64,000 nt of DNA from Paragyromitra xinjiangensis. Its lineage: Eukaryota > Ascomycota > Pezizomycetes > Pezizales > Discinaceae. This document shows, piece after piece, positions 1 through 9,797 of the stretch. The first letter of the stretch is position 1. Every line of letters begins with the position of its first letter. The notes below the pieces were generated by a model, which ran no database searches, was not told the DNA's origin, and saw only the letters and a program-made list of their open reading frames with translations. Both the position numbers and the translations under genes were made by a program. The DNA lies in assembly GCA_038503065.1 (NCBI GenBank), contig JBCAMK010000003.1, positions 2,294,001-2,358,000 on the forward strand. The letters run 5' to 3'.

Positions 1-69
1 TGTAGGAGGGGGGGGTGAAGAGGCTGATGGCTGCTCCGGAATAGATTTTGCTCGTCGGCGAGGTGGCAT
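1..69 (-). CDS. Start of a protein gene leaving the window (partial)
   Basis: Reading the minus strand, an ATG at 69-67 opens a frame that stays open to the window edge. Its first residues are MPPRRRAKSIPEQPSA followed by serines and a proline run. Only 23 codons are visible, so no family can be named; a basic, proline-rich start of this kind is common in fungal nuclear or regulatory proteins. The start is favoured because the minus-strand sequence just upstream is a long pyrimidine-rich tract typical of a fungal 5' leader, and no ATG lies in the last 100 bases before it in this frame. It could instead be a chance frame, since the evidence is one short run. Confidence 0.4.
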   Translation of the reverse strand, partial: MPPRRRAKSIPEQPSASSPPPPT

Positions 70-1943
70 ACTTGGGATTTATGCGATAGGAAAAGCTGAA
101 ATATGAAGAAGTAGAAGCTTAGTAGATGTTTGAGTACGAGAAAAAAAATAAAACAGCAACGATATAACAGAGTTTGTTCGTAATAGCAAGGGGGGTGGGG
201 GGTTATGTGGGGCGAAATGTAGAAAAACCAGACACAGCAAATGTTATAAAAGAACACTCCTAAATCAAAGACAGATATAGAAAGGGTATCGGGGGAATTG
301 CGATTTTTTTTTGATAGACAGAAACAACAACTGCCAGAAGCTACGAAGCAAATGAATAATGACAAAGGTGGCAATTCAGAGATCAAGCAAAGAGAACGAT
401 GGAATGCGGTTGATGCGGATAAACCGAGCCTCCGAAGCGCGTCCCACATGACATCAAGCAACTGGCAACTCACCAGCAGTACATGCAGCCAATAAAACAA
501 ACGGACAGAGCTTCGGAAAAAGATGAAACTGAAAAATAATAAAATAAAAGACCCAAGAACAGACGAAACATAGAACAACATACCTTTCCGTGTGGCGACA
601 AGCAACAAGAGTAACCCTAGATATCCAAAGTCTCAGCGTCATCTGAAGATTATCGAAAGGTCACTCAGAAGTACAAACCTCGTCCTAGTCAAGCGCTATG
701 AGAAAATTAGCAACCTTGGTAAAGATCAATCAAGAGGGTGAATAAGAGAAAATAGCATTGAAGTTGTTTGATTCTCCAGCTTGGTAAATAAACTCGCGTA
801 ACATGAACGTTGTTCCATATAAACCAGGCCGAGATATCCGCAAGTAGATGGGAATAACGCGAGTGACACTTACTTACCTCAAAGCAATGTGGATGATCAG
901 CTAAACTTCTCGGTTCGAGTCCGATGTAGATTGCGCCACAGGTGGGCTAGGCTAACACAGTGTTCTGTTGATAGCAAAGGTTGTGGTCAGACAATGATTG
1001 CAAAGGGACATAGATGAAAAGAAGAGGGGGGGTTGGCTCAGTTGGGTGCGATATTTGAAATACAATTAGGTCAAGAACAAAACCAAGTGCGGTTACAGGG
1101 GTTACGAAGAGGGAAAAACGAGTGAATGTTGAAACGCGAGCCAAGTTCAGAACAGTGGCGTTTCAGAAAGCCAGGGAGAAGTGTAAAAAATGAAGCAGAA
1201 TTAAAGGAAGGCAAAGTGGGCTCAGCGAATTCAATGAATCAAGTCAGACAGTGGCTGAAATAGGGCCATCGCAAGAACAGGCTGACGTTCGTGAGTAGCC
1301 ACAAAAGCCGCAAAGTGCCAACAAGAAAAACAACTCTGTTACTTACGTCCTAAACAAGCCAGGTAAAAAAAAGAGCGGTAAGTGATTACAGAGACCCAGC
1401 GATAGAAAATAATGTCAGGGCTTAAAGGCCCATGATGGTAATCAATCACCACAAGAGCAGAAGACGAAGAAGTGTTGTAGCAGGATGGGAATGTGAAAGG
1501 TGAACCAGATATGTGTAAGAGTACGTTACCTCCCCGGATCATAAGGAGAGCAAGGGTTGTTCCCGTTCTGGTTAACTCTGGAGATGCGCCATGTTGGTGG
1601 AACGACAAAATGCCTGACTATCAAATTGTCCTACTCTACAAAGACAATGAAATAAACCGTCTACTCTTTTATTGAATAGCTACTAGCTTTAAAACTACAA
1701 GTCACGCAAAAGCACCACGACTCCTCGTTATCTTTAGCTTCGTAAATAATTCCCCCAGCTTGTAGAACTTCACCAACCTACTCAAACAGCGCGTCACTGC
1801 CGACCCGCCGGGTAACCCATCTCTTTTTGGGCTGCATCCGGCACCGCCACCGAAACTGCCACCACCACTACCGAAATTTTTGATATCCAAAACCTCTTCA
1901 GAAGAGAAGTTCATCATCTACATTCACATTCAAGGATCAAAAA
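70..1943. other. Leader-like and intergenic stretch without a clear gene
   Basis: Nearly 1.9 kb between the minus-strand start at 69 and the plus-strand start at 1944. On the minus strand it is rich in C and T, with many short frames (the longest about 90 codons at 1339-1608) that resemble no known protein. A strong donor-like GAG|GTAAGTAAG lies on the minus strand near 881-890. The simplest reading is a promoter and a long 5' leader, perhaps with introns, for the gene at 1-69, plus the promoter of the gene at 1944. Confidence 0.4.
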
Positions 1944-2327
1944 ATGGTACAAGGGAATAAGAAGTTGTCGAAGCCTATTGTGGCCAAAGGCACCAAACGG
2001 TTTGACCCCACTCCACAAGCCCCTCCGCATCCGTCGCTAACAATCACAGAAATACAAATGCCGGGATCATGAAAAAAGGCCGCAAGGAAATCGCCCCTAA
2101 GCGTGCTTCGCTTGTGAAATCCAACAATCTCATCAAGGTCTCGTTTCCCCTGCTTTTATATATACTTTATTTCTCTCCCATTTATTAACGATAATCAACA
2201 GAAACTGGGTGCCCAACTCACAGCAGGAACCGAGCGAAGTCTTGCACAGAAGGCCGGTCATTTGGAGCTGTTGGCGGGCGGAAAGAAAGACAAGAAGAAA
2301 CCTGCACCCGAGGTTAAGAAGGTGTGA
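1944..2327 (+). CDS. UPF0390/DUF2462 small basic protein, three exons
   Basis: Exons 1944-1999, 2050-2137 and 2202-2327 splice in frame into 89 residues; no single frame shows the gene. The start [11 protein letters not shown] and the middle [17 protein letters not shown] match the layout of the UPF0390 (DUF2462, Leydig-cell-tumour 10 kDa homologue) family: an M-x-Q-G basic start, then a K-G-x-x-x-I-A-P-K core, then a weakly conserved helical part and a lysine-rich tail. Intron 1 (50 nt) ends with CGCTAAC and CACAG. Intron 2 (64 nt) ends in CAACAG. The length suits the family, which is usually 80-110 residues. The molecular function is not firmly known; the very basic composition suggests nucleic-acid or nucleolar binding. 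An A-rich stretch with AATAAA-like sequence follows the stop near 2409. Confidence 0.8.
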
Positions 2328-3443
2328 TAGAGGATTGGAAGTTCAATTACATCTACTATGTTCATAATAAGGCTGGGTTTTCTTTTCTAGTAAAGGCGTT
2401 TGAAGCGAAATAAAAAAAGTATTTTTGTTAGCTGATATACCCCGCTTTCACCTATCTCCCATGGAAATCATAGTACAACCAACCCTGGCTGTGTCTCCCA
2501 AAAGCCCTCAGAAGCTAGCTGAAGCTTTTTTCTAATCCTTGTAGGGAAAAAGTTAGAACTGCTGCAAGCAACTATCCTAGCGAATACTTATCACCAGTAA
2601 TCACAACGAAACTGGGCCAATCAATTTCATATGGGACTCGGCTATCGATTAGAATATGCTATATTCTATTCCAAAGGACAAGCTTTATCATGCCACCGAA
2701 ACTGTCAGATAAATACTCACATGTGATAAGATGGAATGAGTGCCCACAGGAATTACAGAAGAGAACAAGTTCATAAATGCGACAGTTTCATTCATTTGGT
2801 TTCCGGAGACGACTAGGGGTATGGTGGAGGTCAAGATCGATTTCGTACGTCGATTTCGCTCCCAACAACCCCTGAAGGAGTGATAAGGATGAAAATTTGT
2901 GGATGAAATTAAGAAAAGCTTTTATTTCTTTCTTTCTTTCCACCCTTCTCGATGGGAGCACGATGGATGATACCCTGAGTCTCTAAACTACACCTAACCC
3001 TTATAATTAGGGTCAGTGATGTTTTTGCATCTTATACGACCATACGAGCCTAGGTACTTGTAAACCCCACATTCCTTAGTACATGATACAACATCCGTGA
3101 ACAAAACATTGATATCATTATTGTAAAGATTTTATATCCACACCAGTGACATTGATACATATACAAACTTAGAAGATATCAACTGACCACTGCCCCACAG
3201 TTCCACAATGACAGCAAAACAACGAGATCACAACCTAGAATTAGGTACGCAAAGCAATAGAACTAGCCCAGCAGAAACAAATAGAACCTCTTATAAAAGA
3301 TACGAGGAGGACATGCAACATAGATAAAAATAGAAAAATCATGTATCGTGACCCAATTACTAGTCCTTCCACAGTCTCAATTCCAGGAAATTACGTTTTG
3401 GTCAGCAGACCCGTGCATTTACATGCTTCTCAGTCCAGAGATC
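2328..3443. other. Intergenic stretch between convergent genes
   Basis: About 1.1 kb between the 3' ends of the UPF0390 gene and MTC1. It holds a short TTTC microsatellite near 2925-2940 and AT-rich sequence suited to two facing 3' ends. I see no gene or RNA in it. Confidence 0.5.
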
Positions 3444-5031
3444 TCACCACAACCCTACAGCTCTCGCCTCTTCGCCAGCACCACTGCCTACCATCTTCTC
3501 ATTTACTAGCCGACTGACTGGATCTCCAACTCTCATCCTCTTTGCAACATATCTCTGTGCCACCACACCCACTGCCAACCCGACCGCCTCCTCTACCCAC
3601 TCAACGATCCACTCCCTTGGATCGATACCACCCATATCTACCATATTCCGTATAACTTCTGGCAGTGCCCACTCCCCTGCAGGCGTATCCTTTGGTGCTG
3701 GAGCATCGAGCCACCCTAGCCATTGAGCTGGCAATGCTTGGGAGACAGTCGCAAACGACAAGGCATGTACGGGGTCGTATAAATGAATAGCGAATACAAC
3801 TTGTTCTTCCTCCTCCTCCTCGTTTTCAGGCATAACTGAGGAGGTTCCAAGAGATGATTGTGAATAGATTGCAGGCTGGATCGCAAGGAAAATATTAGAT
3901 TTACGGGTCGGGTTATCTTTGGAGGGTGCCTTGGATGCAGTATCAATCTTCGCTGAGAATTCTTGAGCATATGATTCGGCGGCGGCGCGAGCGAGCTTAA
4001 CACCTTCTTCTAGACCTGAAGTAGCATTCAGGGTCCTCTAGGTTGGAAAAAAGTAAATTTTAGCCTGTCTCTTAATGAAACGGAGAAAGGCAGAGCTATA
4101 CCTTCTCCATACCCTTCCACCAAGGCCCACCACTGAAACCTTTATCCAGTTGTGAACGAGGTTTTGAACCTCCACCACGCTGGGCAACAAGCAGGTCACC
4201 GCCTTCTACCTGCTGCATAACACGATCGAAGACGCCATACACAACATTCTCAACAAAAGGATAGTTCTCCAAATCTTGGGTAATATGGATCCGAAGTTGT
4301 TCGTGGGAGGAGATTGGAGGTGCAATACTATGGAGAAGTGTAGTGAATGTCGGGAGTGCGCGGGAGCGAACATCTCCAGCTGAAAATCTCCAGCTTAGTA
4401 GCTATCTTAGAGAAGGAAATTTTTACGAACCTAAACCGCGCAATACTTCGGCGTTACCCTTGACTTGGCTAGCCCATTTCTTGCCCTCCTCCGACTGTTG
4501 AATCTCCTTAACCATCCCCTCAGCGGTCTTGACTGCTGCTGTTGCGGTGGACCAGATTGTGCCCCAACCCCAACCTCCAGAGCCACTTCCAGCAGCAGCT
4601 CCGGTGGCACTGCTCTCGGCGTTGCTGTTGTACGTAGCAGATTCCCTGGCCGGTGCTTCTTTCCCAACAATAGGGGTTGCAAAAGATGGGACATCCAGTG
4701 AGGTCTTTTCAGATCTCCTCACACCAACATCCCCACTGTCCTTCCTGGTAGGTGGCAGCCCATAACCATAACCTTCTCCACTGGTCCTACTACCAGGGGT
4801 CCTACTCCTCTCGAAGCCCTTAGTACCAGGAGATGGGGCCAGTCGAGGAGTGTGAGGTCTAGAAACGGAGGGTTTGGGACGCTCAGCAGTGAGGTAGTCA
4901 AGCTCAGCAAGAAGATCCTGTTCAGATTGTTGGGTTGTGGTACTCCCAGCATCAAGTTTAGCAGCAGTAGATGGTTGCTCCTCGATGCCCTCGAAGAGCT
5001 TCAAATAGTCATCATTCTCTTTCTGGGCCAT
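3444..5031 (-). CDS. MTC1: MTC1-like protein (maintenance of telomere capping 1, DUF5427)
   Basis: Three exons on the minus strand, 5031-4431, 4379-4102 and 4037-3444, give 490 residues. The N-terminus MAQKENDDYLKLFEGIEEQ, a Ser/Pro-rich linker, then WGWGTIWSTATAAVKTAEG (from residue 154) and a long C-terminal part with conserved FVENVVYGVFDRVMQQVEGG are the layout of the fungal MTC1 family. In yeast, MTC1 was found by synthetic interaction with a cdc13 telomere-capping mutant and the protein is linked to COPI/Golgi vesicles, so the name does not prove a telomere role. The start is the internal ATG at 5031: the 40 codons upstream in frame are not family-like and would run into the RPN11 promoter. 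It is divergent from RPN11 with 422 bp between the starts. An acidic run of glutamates lies near residue 365. Confidence 0.9.
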
Positions 5032-5453
5032 TGCTATGATGGGTCTCGGTAATCCGGTATCCCGGACGAACTTTTTAAAAAGAATTCTGAGCGGCCGCTT
5101 CGAATGAGAAGAAATATCACAGAGATAGTTTATGTCCGCGGAGGTGAGCACAACAATATGACGAAAGGCGGGGGAAGCTCTGTCTGTCTTCCCTCCCCTG
5201 TTGGTGGCTCTTGCAGTAGCCGGTAGGGCAGGGCGTTCTGATAAATGCCCCCTGCACGCGAATGCTGCATTACCCTGCGTAAGAGGTCAACGGTTCACCT
5301 GAGCTCTCCACCAAGAAACATCACGACCCCTCTACCTCCCGCCTTCATCTCAAACACTTTCCATCATCCCCATCAATCCTCCACTATCCATCCAGGTATT
5401 CAGATCATTCTCTCTATTGCCTATCACATCACAGCTATCCCCAACCCTTCACC
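5032..5453. promoter_or_regulatory. Shared divergent promoter of MTC1 and RPN11
   Basis: A 422-bp region between two divergent start codons, so it must hold both promoters. The RPN11 side (5290-5450) is a C/T-rich plus-strand tract typical of fungal transcription start regions. A GTTGGTGGCTC sequence near 5199 partly resembles the yeast proteasome box GGTGGCAAA but lacks the AAA, so I do not call it a site. Confidence 0.5.
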
Positions 5454-6669
5454 ATGGACCGGTTAAATCGTGTGCTCGCTGCTGCCCAGGGTATGGGATC
5501 CATGAGCGGTGCTCCCCCAGGAGTGGTGAGTCTAGGCTTCAATAGAGCAAGACGTTTTCCGCTTGCTACTATGATGATAAACAAGCTAATTTGAAATTCG
5601 GTACTACTAGGACACACCCGTAATCGATAACTCCGAGACGGTCTACATTTCTTCATTGGCTCTGTTAAAGATGCTTAGGCACGGCCGAGCTGGTTCGTCA
5701 CCATCTCTCTTATCTCGATGGCTATCATAGAAGCTTAAGATGGCCAAGGCTAAATGTGATGGAAATGCAGGTGTACCGATGGAAGTCATGGGTCTTATGC
5801 TGGGAGAGTTTGTGGATGATTACACCGTTCGGGTAGTGGACGTCTTCGCGATGCCGCAGAGCGGAACAGGTGTTTCTGTCGAGGCTGTCGACCCCGTGTT
5901 TCAAACCAAGATGATGGATATGCTAAGACAGACTGGAAGGTAAGGTCAGCTGAACTGATTTACTTATAGTGAGCAACACTTACCTCCAGGGCATAGGCCA
6001 GAAACGGTTGTCGGCTGGTACCACTCCCATCCTGGTTTCGGCTGCTGGCTATCCAGTGTCGATATCAATACCCAACAATCTTTCGAACAACTCACTCCGC
6101 GTGCTGTTGCCGTTGTCATCGATCCCATCCAATCCGTTAAGGGTAAGGTTGTTATCGACGCCTTTCGCCTCATCAACCCACAATCTCTGATGCTTGGTCA
6201 AGAGCCCCGCCAAACTACATCCAATCTGGGGCATCTCAACAAGCCGTCAATTCAAGCCTTGATCCATGGCCTAAACAGGCATTACTACTCTATCGCCATA
6301 AATTACCGAAAAACCCACTTGGAGGAGAACATGTTGATGAACCTTCACAAAACTGTTTGGACTGAGGGACTGACGATGAAGGATTTCAAATCATCAGCAA
6401 AGGAAAACCAGGAGCGCCTAGAGAAGATGGTTGGCCTGGCTGAAGCCTACGAGAAGCGTGTGAAAGAGGAAAATGACCTTAGCAAAGACGAGCTAAAAAC
6501 CAGATACGTTGGAAAATTAGACCCAAAGAAACATCTAGAGGAGCTCGGGAAGAGAGGTATCGAAGAGAATATCGTCAGTGTGCTCGTCGAGATGGTGGAT
6601 AAGGAGGCTAGTTTTTCGGCAGATGGAGCAAAGGCAGAGAATCGGATTGAGGTCATGGAGGAGGATTGA
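5454..6669 (+). CDS. RPN11: 26S proteasome lid deubiquitinase Rpn11 (JAMM/MPN+ metalloprotease)
   Basis: Exons 5454-5525, 5611-5692, 5771-5939 and 5997-6669 give 331 residues. Rpn11 sits in the proteasome lid above the ATPase pore and removes ubiquitin chains en bloc while the substrate is being translocated. The MPN domain begins at the conserved [12 protein letters not shown]. The catalytic JAMM motif is intact: Glu56 in [12 protein letters not shown], then [14 protein letters not shown] with His117, His119, Ser127 and Asp130. Family landmarks [19 protein letters not shown] and the C-terminal helices used for lid assembly follow. Yeast Rpn11 has 306 residues and human PSMD14 310. The start is the first ATG after a C/T-rich tract and gives the family's MDRL start. 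Intron 2 contains an in-frame ATG at 5740 (see findings). Confidence 0.97.
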
Positions 6670-7358
6670 GTGCAATAAAGCTACGACTGACAGATGTACT
6701 ATACAATTCATGACTCCAGAAGTGCAACCCGGACTCTAGACAAGTGAAATGATAAAACTGTCATTATGCTCACAACCAATCTGTGCACTACAACGCGCGG
6801 CCACTCTGCATAAATAACCTGAGCTAAATTCCAACTACATCATACACGAATTCTCCTTATAGACCAAAGCTCACAACTAAATAGTTCGTGACAGATATTC
6901 ATTAACTATTCCATGAAATCTTGACAGAAATGGCTCAGCCTTTCATAAGCAAGAAAATATGACGGATAACTATAGTAAAATAACAGATAATAATAATAGC
7001 AGTAGTAAAGAGTGCACAGCAACCCCTGGCTAAGAAAAGCAGAAAAGAACGAAATTAGTTGGGTCTTAGAAGGTCGTTAAAAAACAAAAAGCAGATATCA
7101 GTAAACTGGAAATCATCAGCTCCCTCCCAAAACATCCAAAACCGAGCTCCTCCCGCACCCCACCCAACAAAACATCAATTCAAGAATTCAAAAGTCCCAT
7201 CCAAAAATAAAAAAATAAAAAAATCCAAGCCGCTAAATCATTTCCCGCTAATAAACGACAAAAGAGACCAAAAAACAAAAAACAAAAAAAACATGCAAGT
7301 ATATCCATGTCGTATCAATCATCGTCTCATCGCTCGTTAACCATCATCAAATAGTCTG
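6670..7358. other. Intergenic stretch between convergent genes, A-rich
   Basis: About 690 bp between the stops of RPN11 and the minus-strand gene ending at 7359. The 7060-7300 part is strongly A-rich on the plus strand, as expected for a T-rich 3' untranslated region of the minus-strand gene. A 93-codon frame at 7059-7340 is a by-product of that A-richness. Confidence 0.5.
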
Positions 7359-9797
7359 TTACTTCCTCCTCAAGGTCATTCTCCTCCCCAACCCGCTCGT
7401 CTTCTCCCCGGCAACCCTAACCTTATCCCTCAACGTTCCCAAACCTATAAACTCAATCTGGAACCTCGTCCCTTTAATCCTCCTCGTCACCCGCCTCCTC
7501 TTTCCCTCTTTTCCTCCCATCACACTTCCAGTACCTGCACACGCCACGCTCAACTCACTACCAGCACTAAGAGTCCTACTCAACCCTTCATCCTCGGGGC
7601 CACACTCGGCCTTGGGCCTCCACCACGGATGCAGCCTACTTCCTCGCATCCTCCCTGGCTGCGATAGGAGAGGACGCTGTGGCTTCTTTAGTTTCGCTGA
7701 TGCAGGAGGAGAGACTGGCATAGTCGGGGATGTGGTCGTCAACATTGGGATGTCACCTGTCGGCCTACGCTGTAGAAGAGAGATGGAATGGTCACCAAGT
7801 TGTTTTTCAAGGACAGCTGTAGGTGACATAAGTGGAGCGGGGGTAGCGGGGATGATGTTGAGAATTGGTGGTCCTGCAGGCACAGATGGTTTCTGTGGGG
7901 CTTCTGAGGCTATGGAGGGACCATCACGGGTTGGTGAGGGCCCAAAAGTGAGCGTAAATTCAGGTTTGGCTGGTGGGTTAGCTTGCGACGCAAGTATTGA
8001 GATTAGAGGCTTCTCATCACGAGGGGAAGTATTCGGAGATGCGATTGGCGAGGAAGGAGCATCATGGAAGACGAGGTCGCCGTCATCAGACAAGACAGGA
8101 GATGCTGAGTCAACTCGATCGGACCCGATAGAAGATGAGAAGGAGGGGACGCGGGGGGTAGGCCATGGAGTGGGTTTGCGTCGCGATTTCCCAGTGACCG
8201 GGTGCAGAAGCAGGTCTTCGTTTTTGTCTTCACTGTTGTCATCTGAGTCGTTTTCGGGCAGGGGTAATGGCAATGGTGACGGCTCAATAGAGATAAAAGG
8301 AGCTGGAGAGGGTGAAAGAGAAGGTGAAAGAGAAGGAGCAATGGAGAGAGACGGAGCAGGAGACGGAGTCGACCGTTGTGGATGCTCATCTTCATATTCG
8401 TCTTGAGAGGGGGCGTAAGTTGTCGCTGGCAAGGTTTCCTCTGGAACATAGGTTGTGGAGGGGAGGATCATAATGGTTTCACTATCAGACTCAGCGTCTG
8501 AGACATCGGTGCCCTCAGCAGCGGTTTCGAAGTCGGATTCGTCGGAGAAGACGGTGGGCTCGGGAGTGGGGCTCATCACTGGTGTTGGAGGTTCCTTGCG
8601 TCCAGAAAATTCAGAAAATTCGTCTTCTTCCGGGACGTAGGTCGTCGCTGGAAGGGTCATTGGTTCGAGCTCAGGCTCTTCGGTCTCGGCCACAGAAACG
8701 ATCTCGTCTTGATCAATTTCTGGGGTGGGCTTGGCTGGTAGTATTTCTTGGTGAACTTCAACCGGTATCCGTTCAGTGTTGAGCCTTATTGGTAGCTCTT
8801 CCCTGCTAGTCTGGCGCTGTTCTTCCTCCCTCTTGCCTCCACTCTGTTCCTCTACTTTCCTAGTCTCGAGTTCTTCTGCCCTCCTAAGCTTAATGCTCTC
8901 TGCTCTATCCGCTTTTGTAAGCTTAATGCTCTCCGCCCTCTTGACCTCAAATTGCTCCTCCTCAAATAGCTCTTCGTCTTTCTCTTCGTTCGCAAAAGCC
9001 GGCTCTCCTTCATACGCAATAAGGATATCCTCCCTTCGGTCATGCCCATAGTAATATCCGTTTACCTCCTCCTCCTCCTCCTCCTCCTCCTCCTCCTCAT
9101 CTCCCAATGACTCAGGCTCGGCGGTCAAAAGGCTGTCCTCGAAATATGCACTCTTTGGGCTCTTCGACAACGGCCGCGGATGATGCAATGCCATCGCCAC
9201 TTGTTCCTTCGGTGGAGTCGGGGGAGTCGGAGGGCTGCTCAGTGTAGTTGTCGAATCACTCGCGACACTCTGTGTCGTCGACGGTGGGGGCGGAGATACA
9301 TCGTGGATATTAGCTTTGACCCTTCTCAGTACGCGTCTCTTCCTCGGCGCCGTCACATATGGCCCGTCAATTTCCATTCCCAATGGTACGCCGCCATCAT
9401 CGTCGTCTCCTTCGCCTCCAGACCCTGAAGGGGGCGTTGGGGGAAGGTTGATGTTGGCGTGGGAACCAGGAATGACAGCCGTGAACATCTGCAGCTCGTC
9501 ACCGCCGTCGAAGCCCAGTTTGGCACCACCGCGAGAGCTACATCGTGAGCCAACGGGAGAACGCCGTAGAGGCGTTATCCGCCCGTGGGAAGCGTAAAGG
9601 TCTGCGAGTGAAGAAGCTGAGGGGTAAGTATGGAGCGAGACTTGGGGAGCCCGTGAGGCTTCTAAGGGAGGGAAGTCGAGGATCGCACGTGGGGACGGAA
9701 TACGTTTTCGGGAAAGCCGCCGGTGTGGAGTCAGATTGACGGTACTCGAGGGAGGGGTGGTTGCTGTGAAGGGACGAGGAGCCGCTGAAAGCGACAT
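7359..9797 (-). CDS. Large disordered acidic protein of unknown function with internal repeats
   Basis: A single exon of 812 codons, from the ATG at 9797. The frame is open 47 codons further upstream, but those codons are a hydrophobic T-rich leader, and MSLSAAPRPF starts the Ser/Pro-rich composition seen in the rest. I recognise no domain. Visible features in order are: a basic Pro-rich N-terminus; two short motifs RKRIPSP and RKRRVLRRVK; a run of 12 glutamates (DNA 9066-9103); a doubled RAESIKL (8890-8950) inside a charged, probably helical segment; three copies of LP-[AS]-TTY-[VA]-P (8388-8661); long Ser/Pro/Asp/Glu linkers; and a basic C-terminus ending MTLRRK. Most of it should be disordered. 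The basic clusters suggest a nuclear or nucleic-acid-linked protein, but this is inference. The 264-codon frame on the opposite strand is a composition shadow. Confidence 0.75.
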   Translation of the reverse strand: MSLSAAPRPFTATTPPSSTVNLTPHRRLSRKRIPSPRAILDFPPLEASRAPQVSLHTYPSASSLADLYASHGRITPLRRSPVGSRCSSRGGAKLGFDGGDELQMFTAVIPGSHANINLPPTPPSGSGGEGDDDDGGVPLGMEIDGPYVTAPRKRRVLRRVKANIHDVSPPPPSTTQSVASDSTTTLSSPPTPPTPPKEQVAMALHHPRPLSKSPKSAYFEDSLLTAEPESLGDEEEEEEEEEEEVNGYYYGHDRREDILIAYEGEPAFANEEKDEELFEEEQFEVKRAESIKLTKADRAESIKLRRAEELETRKVEEQSGGKREEEQRQTSREELPIRLNTERIPVEVHQEILPAKPTPEIDQDEIVSVAETEEPELEPMTLPATTYVPEEDEFSEFSGRKEPPTPVMSPTPEPTVFSDESDFETAAEGTDVSDAESDSETIMILPSTTYVPEETLPATTYAPSQDEYEDEHPQRSTPSPAPSLSIAPSLSPSLSPSPAPFISIEPSPLPLPLPENDSDDNSEDKNEDLLLHPVTGKSRRKPTPWPTPRVPSFSSSIGSDRVDSASPVLSDDGDLVFHDAPSSPIASPNTSPRDEKPLISILASQANPPAKPEFTLTFGPSPTRDGPSIASEAPQKPSVPAGPPILNIIPATPAPLMSPTAVLEKQLGDHSISLLQRRPTGDIPMLTTTSPTMPVSPPASAKLKKPQRPLLSQPGRMRGSRLHPWWRPKAECGPEDEGLSRTLSAGSELSVACAGTGSVMGGKEGKRRRVTRRIKGTRFQIEFIGLGTLRDKVRVAGEKTSGLGRRMTLRRK

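Noticed and set aside
850..945. tRNA-like TCGGTTCGAGTCCGA near 910-925
   Set aside because: It resembles a T-arm, but no matching acceptor stem or A box is found at the right distance on either strand.
1702..1917. 71-codon minus-strand frame just before the UPF0390 gene
   Set aside because: It ends 26 bp from the start at 1944, in what must be that gene's promoter. Its Gly-rich run has no family match.
5195..5210. Possible proteasome-associated control element before RPN11
   Set aside because: Only GGTGGC of the yeast GGTGGCAAA box matches, which is too little to call, and Rpn4 sites are not general outside yeasts.
7612..8406. 264-codon plus-strand frame
   Set aside because: It lies wholly opposite the 812-residue minus-strand gene. 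Its Gly/Arg/Glu-rich composition is the mirror of Ser/Pro-rich codons on the other strand.
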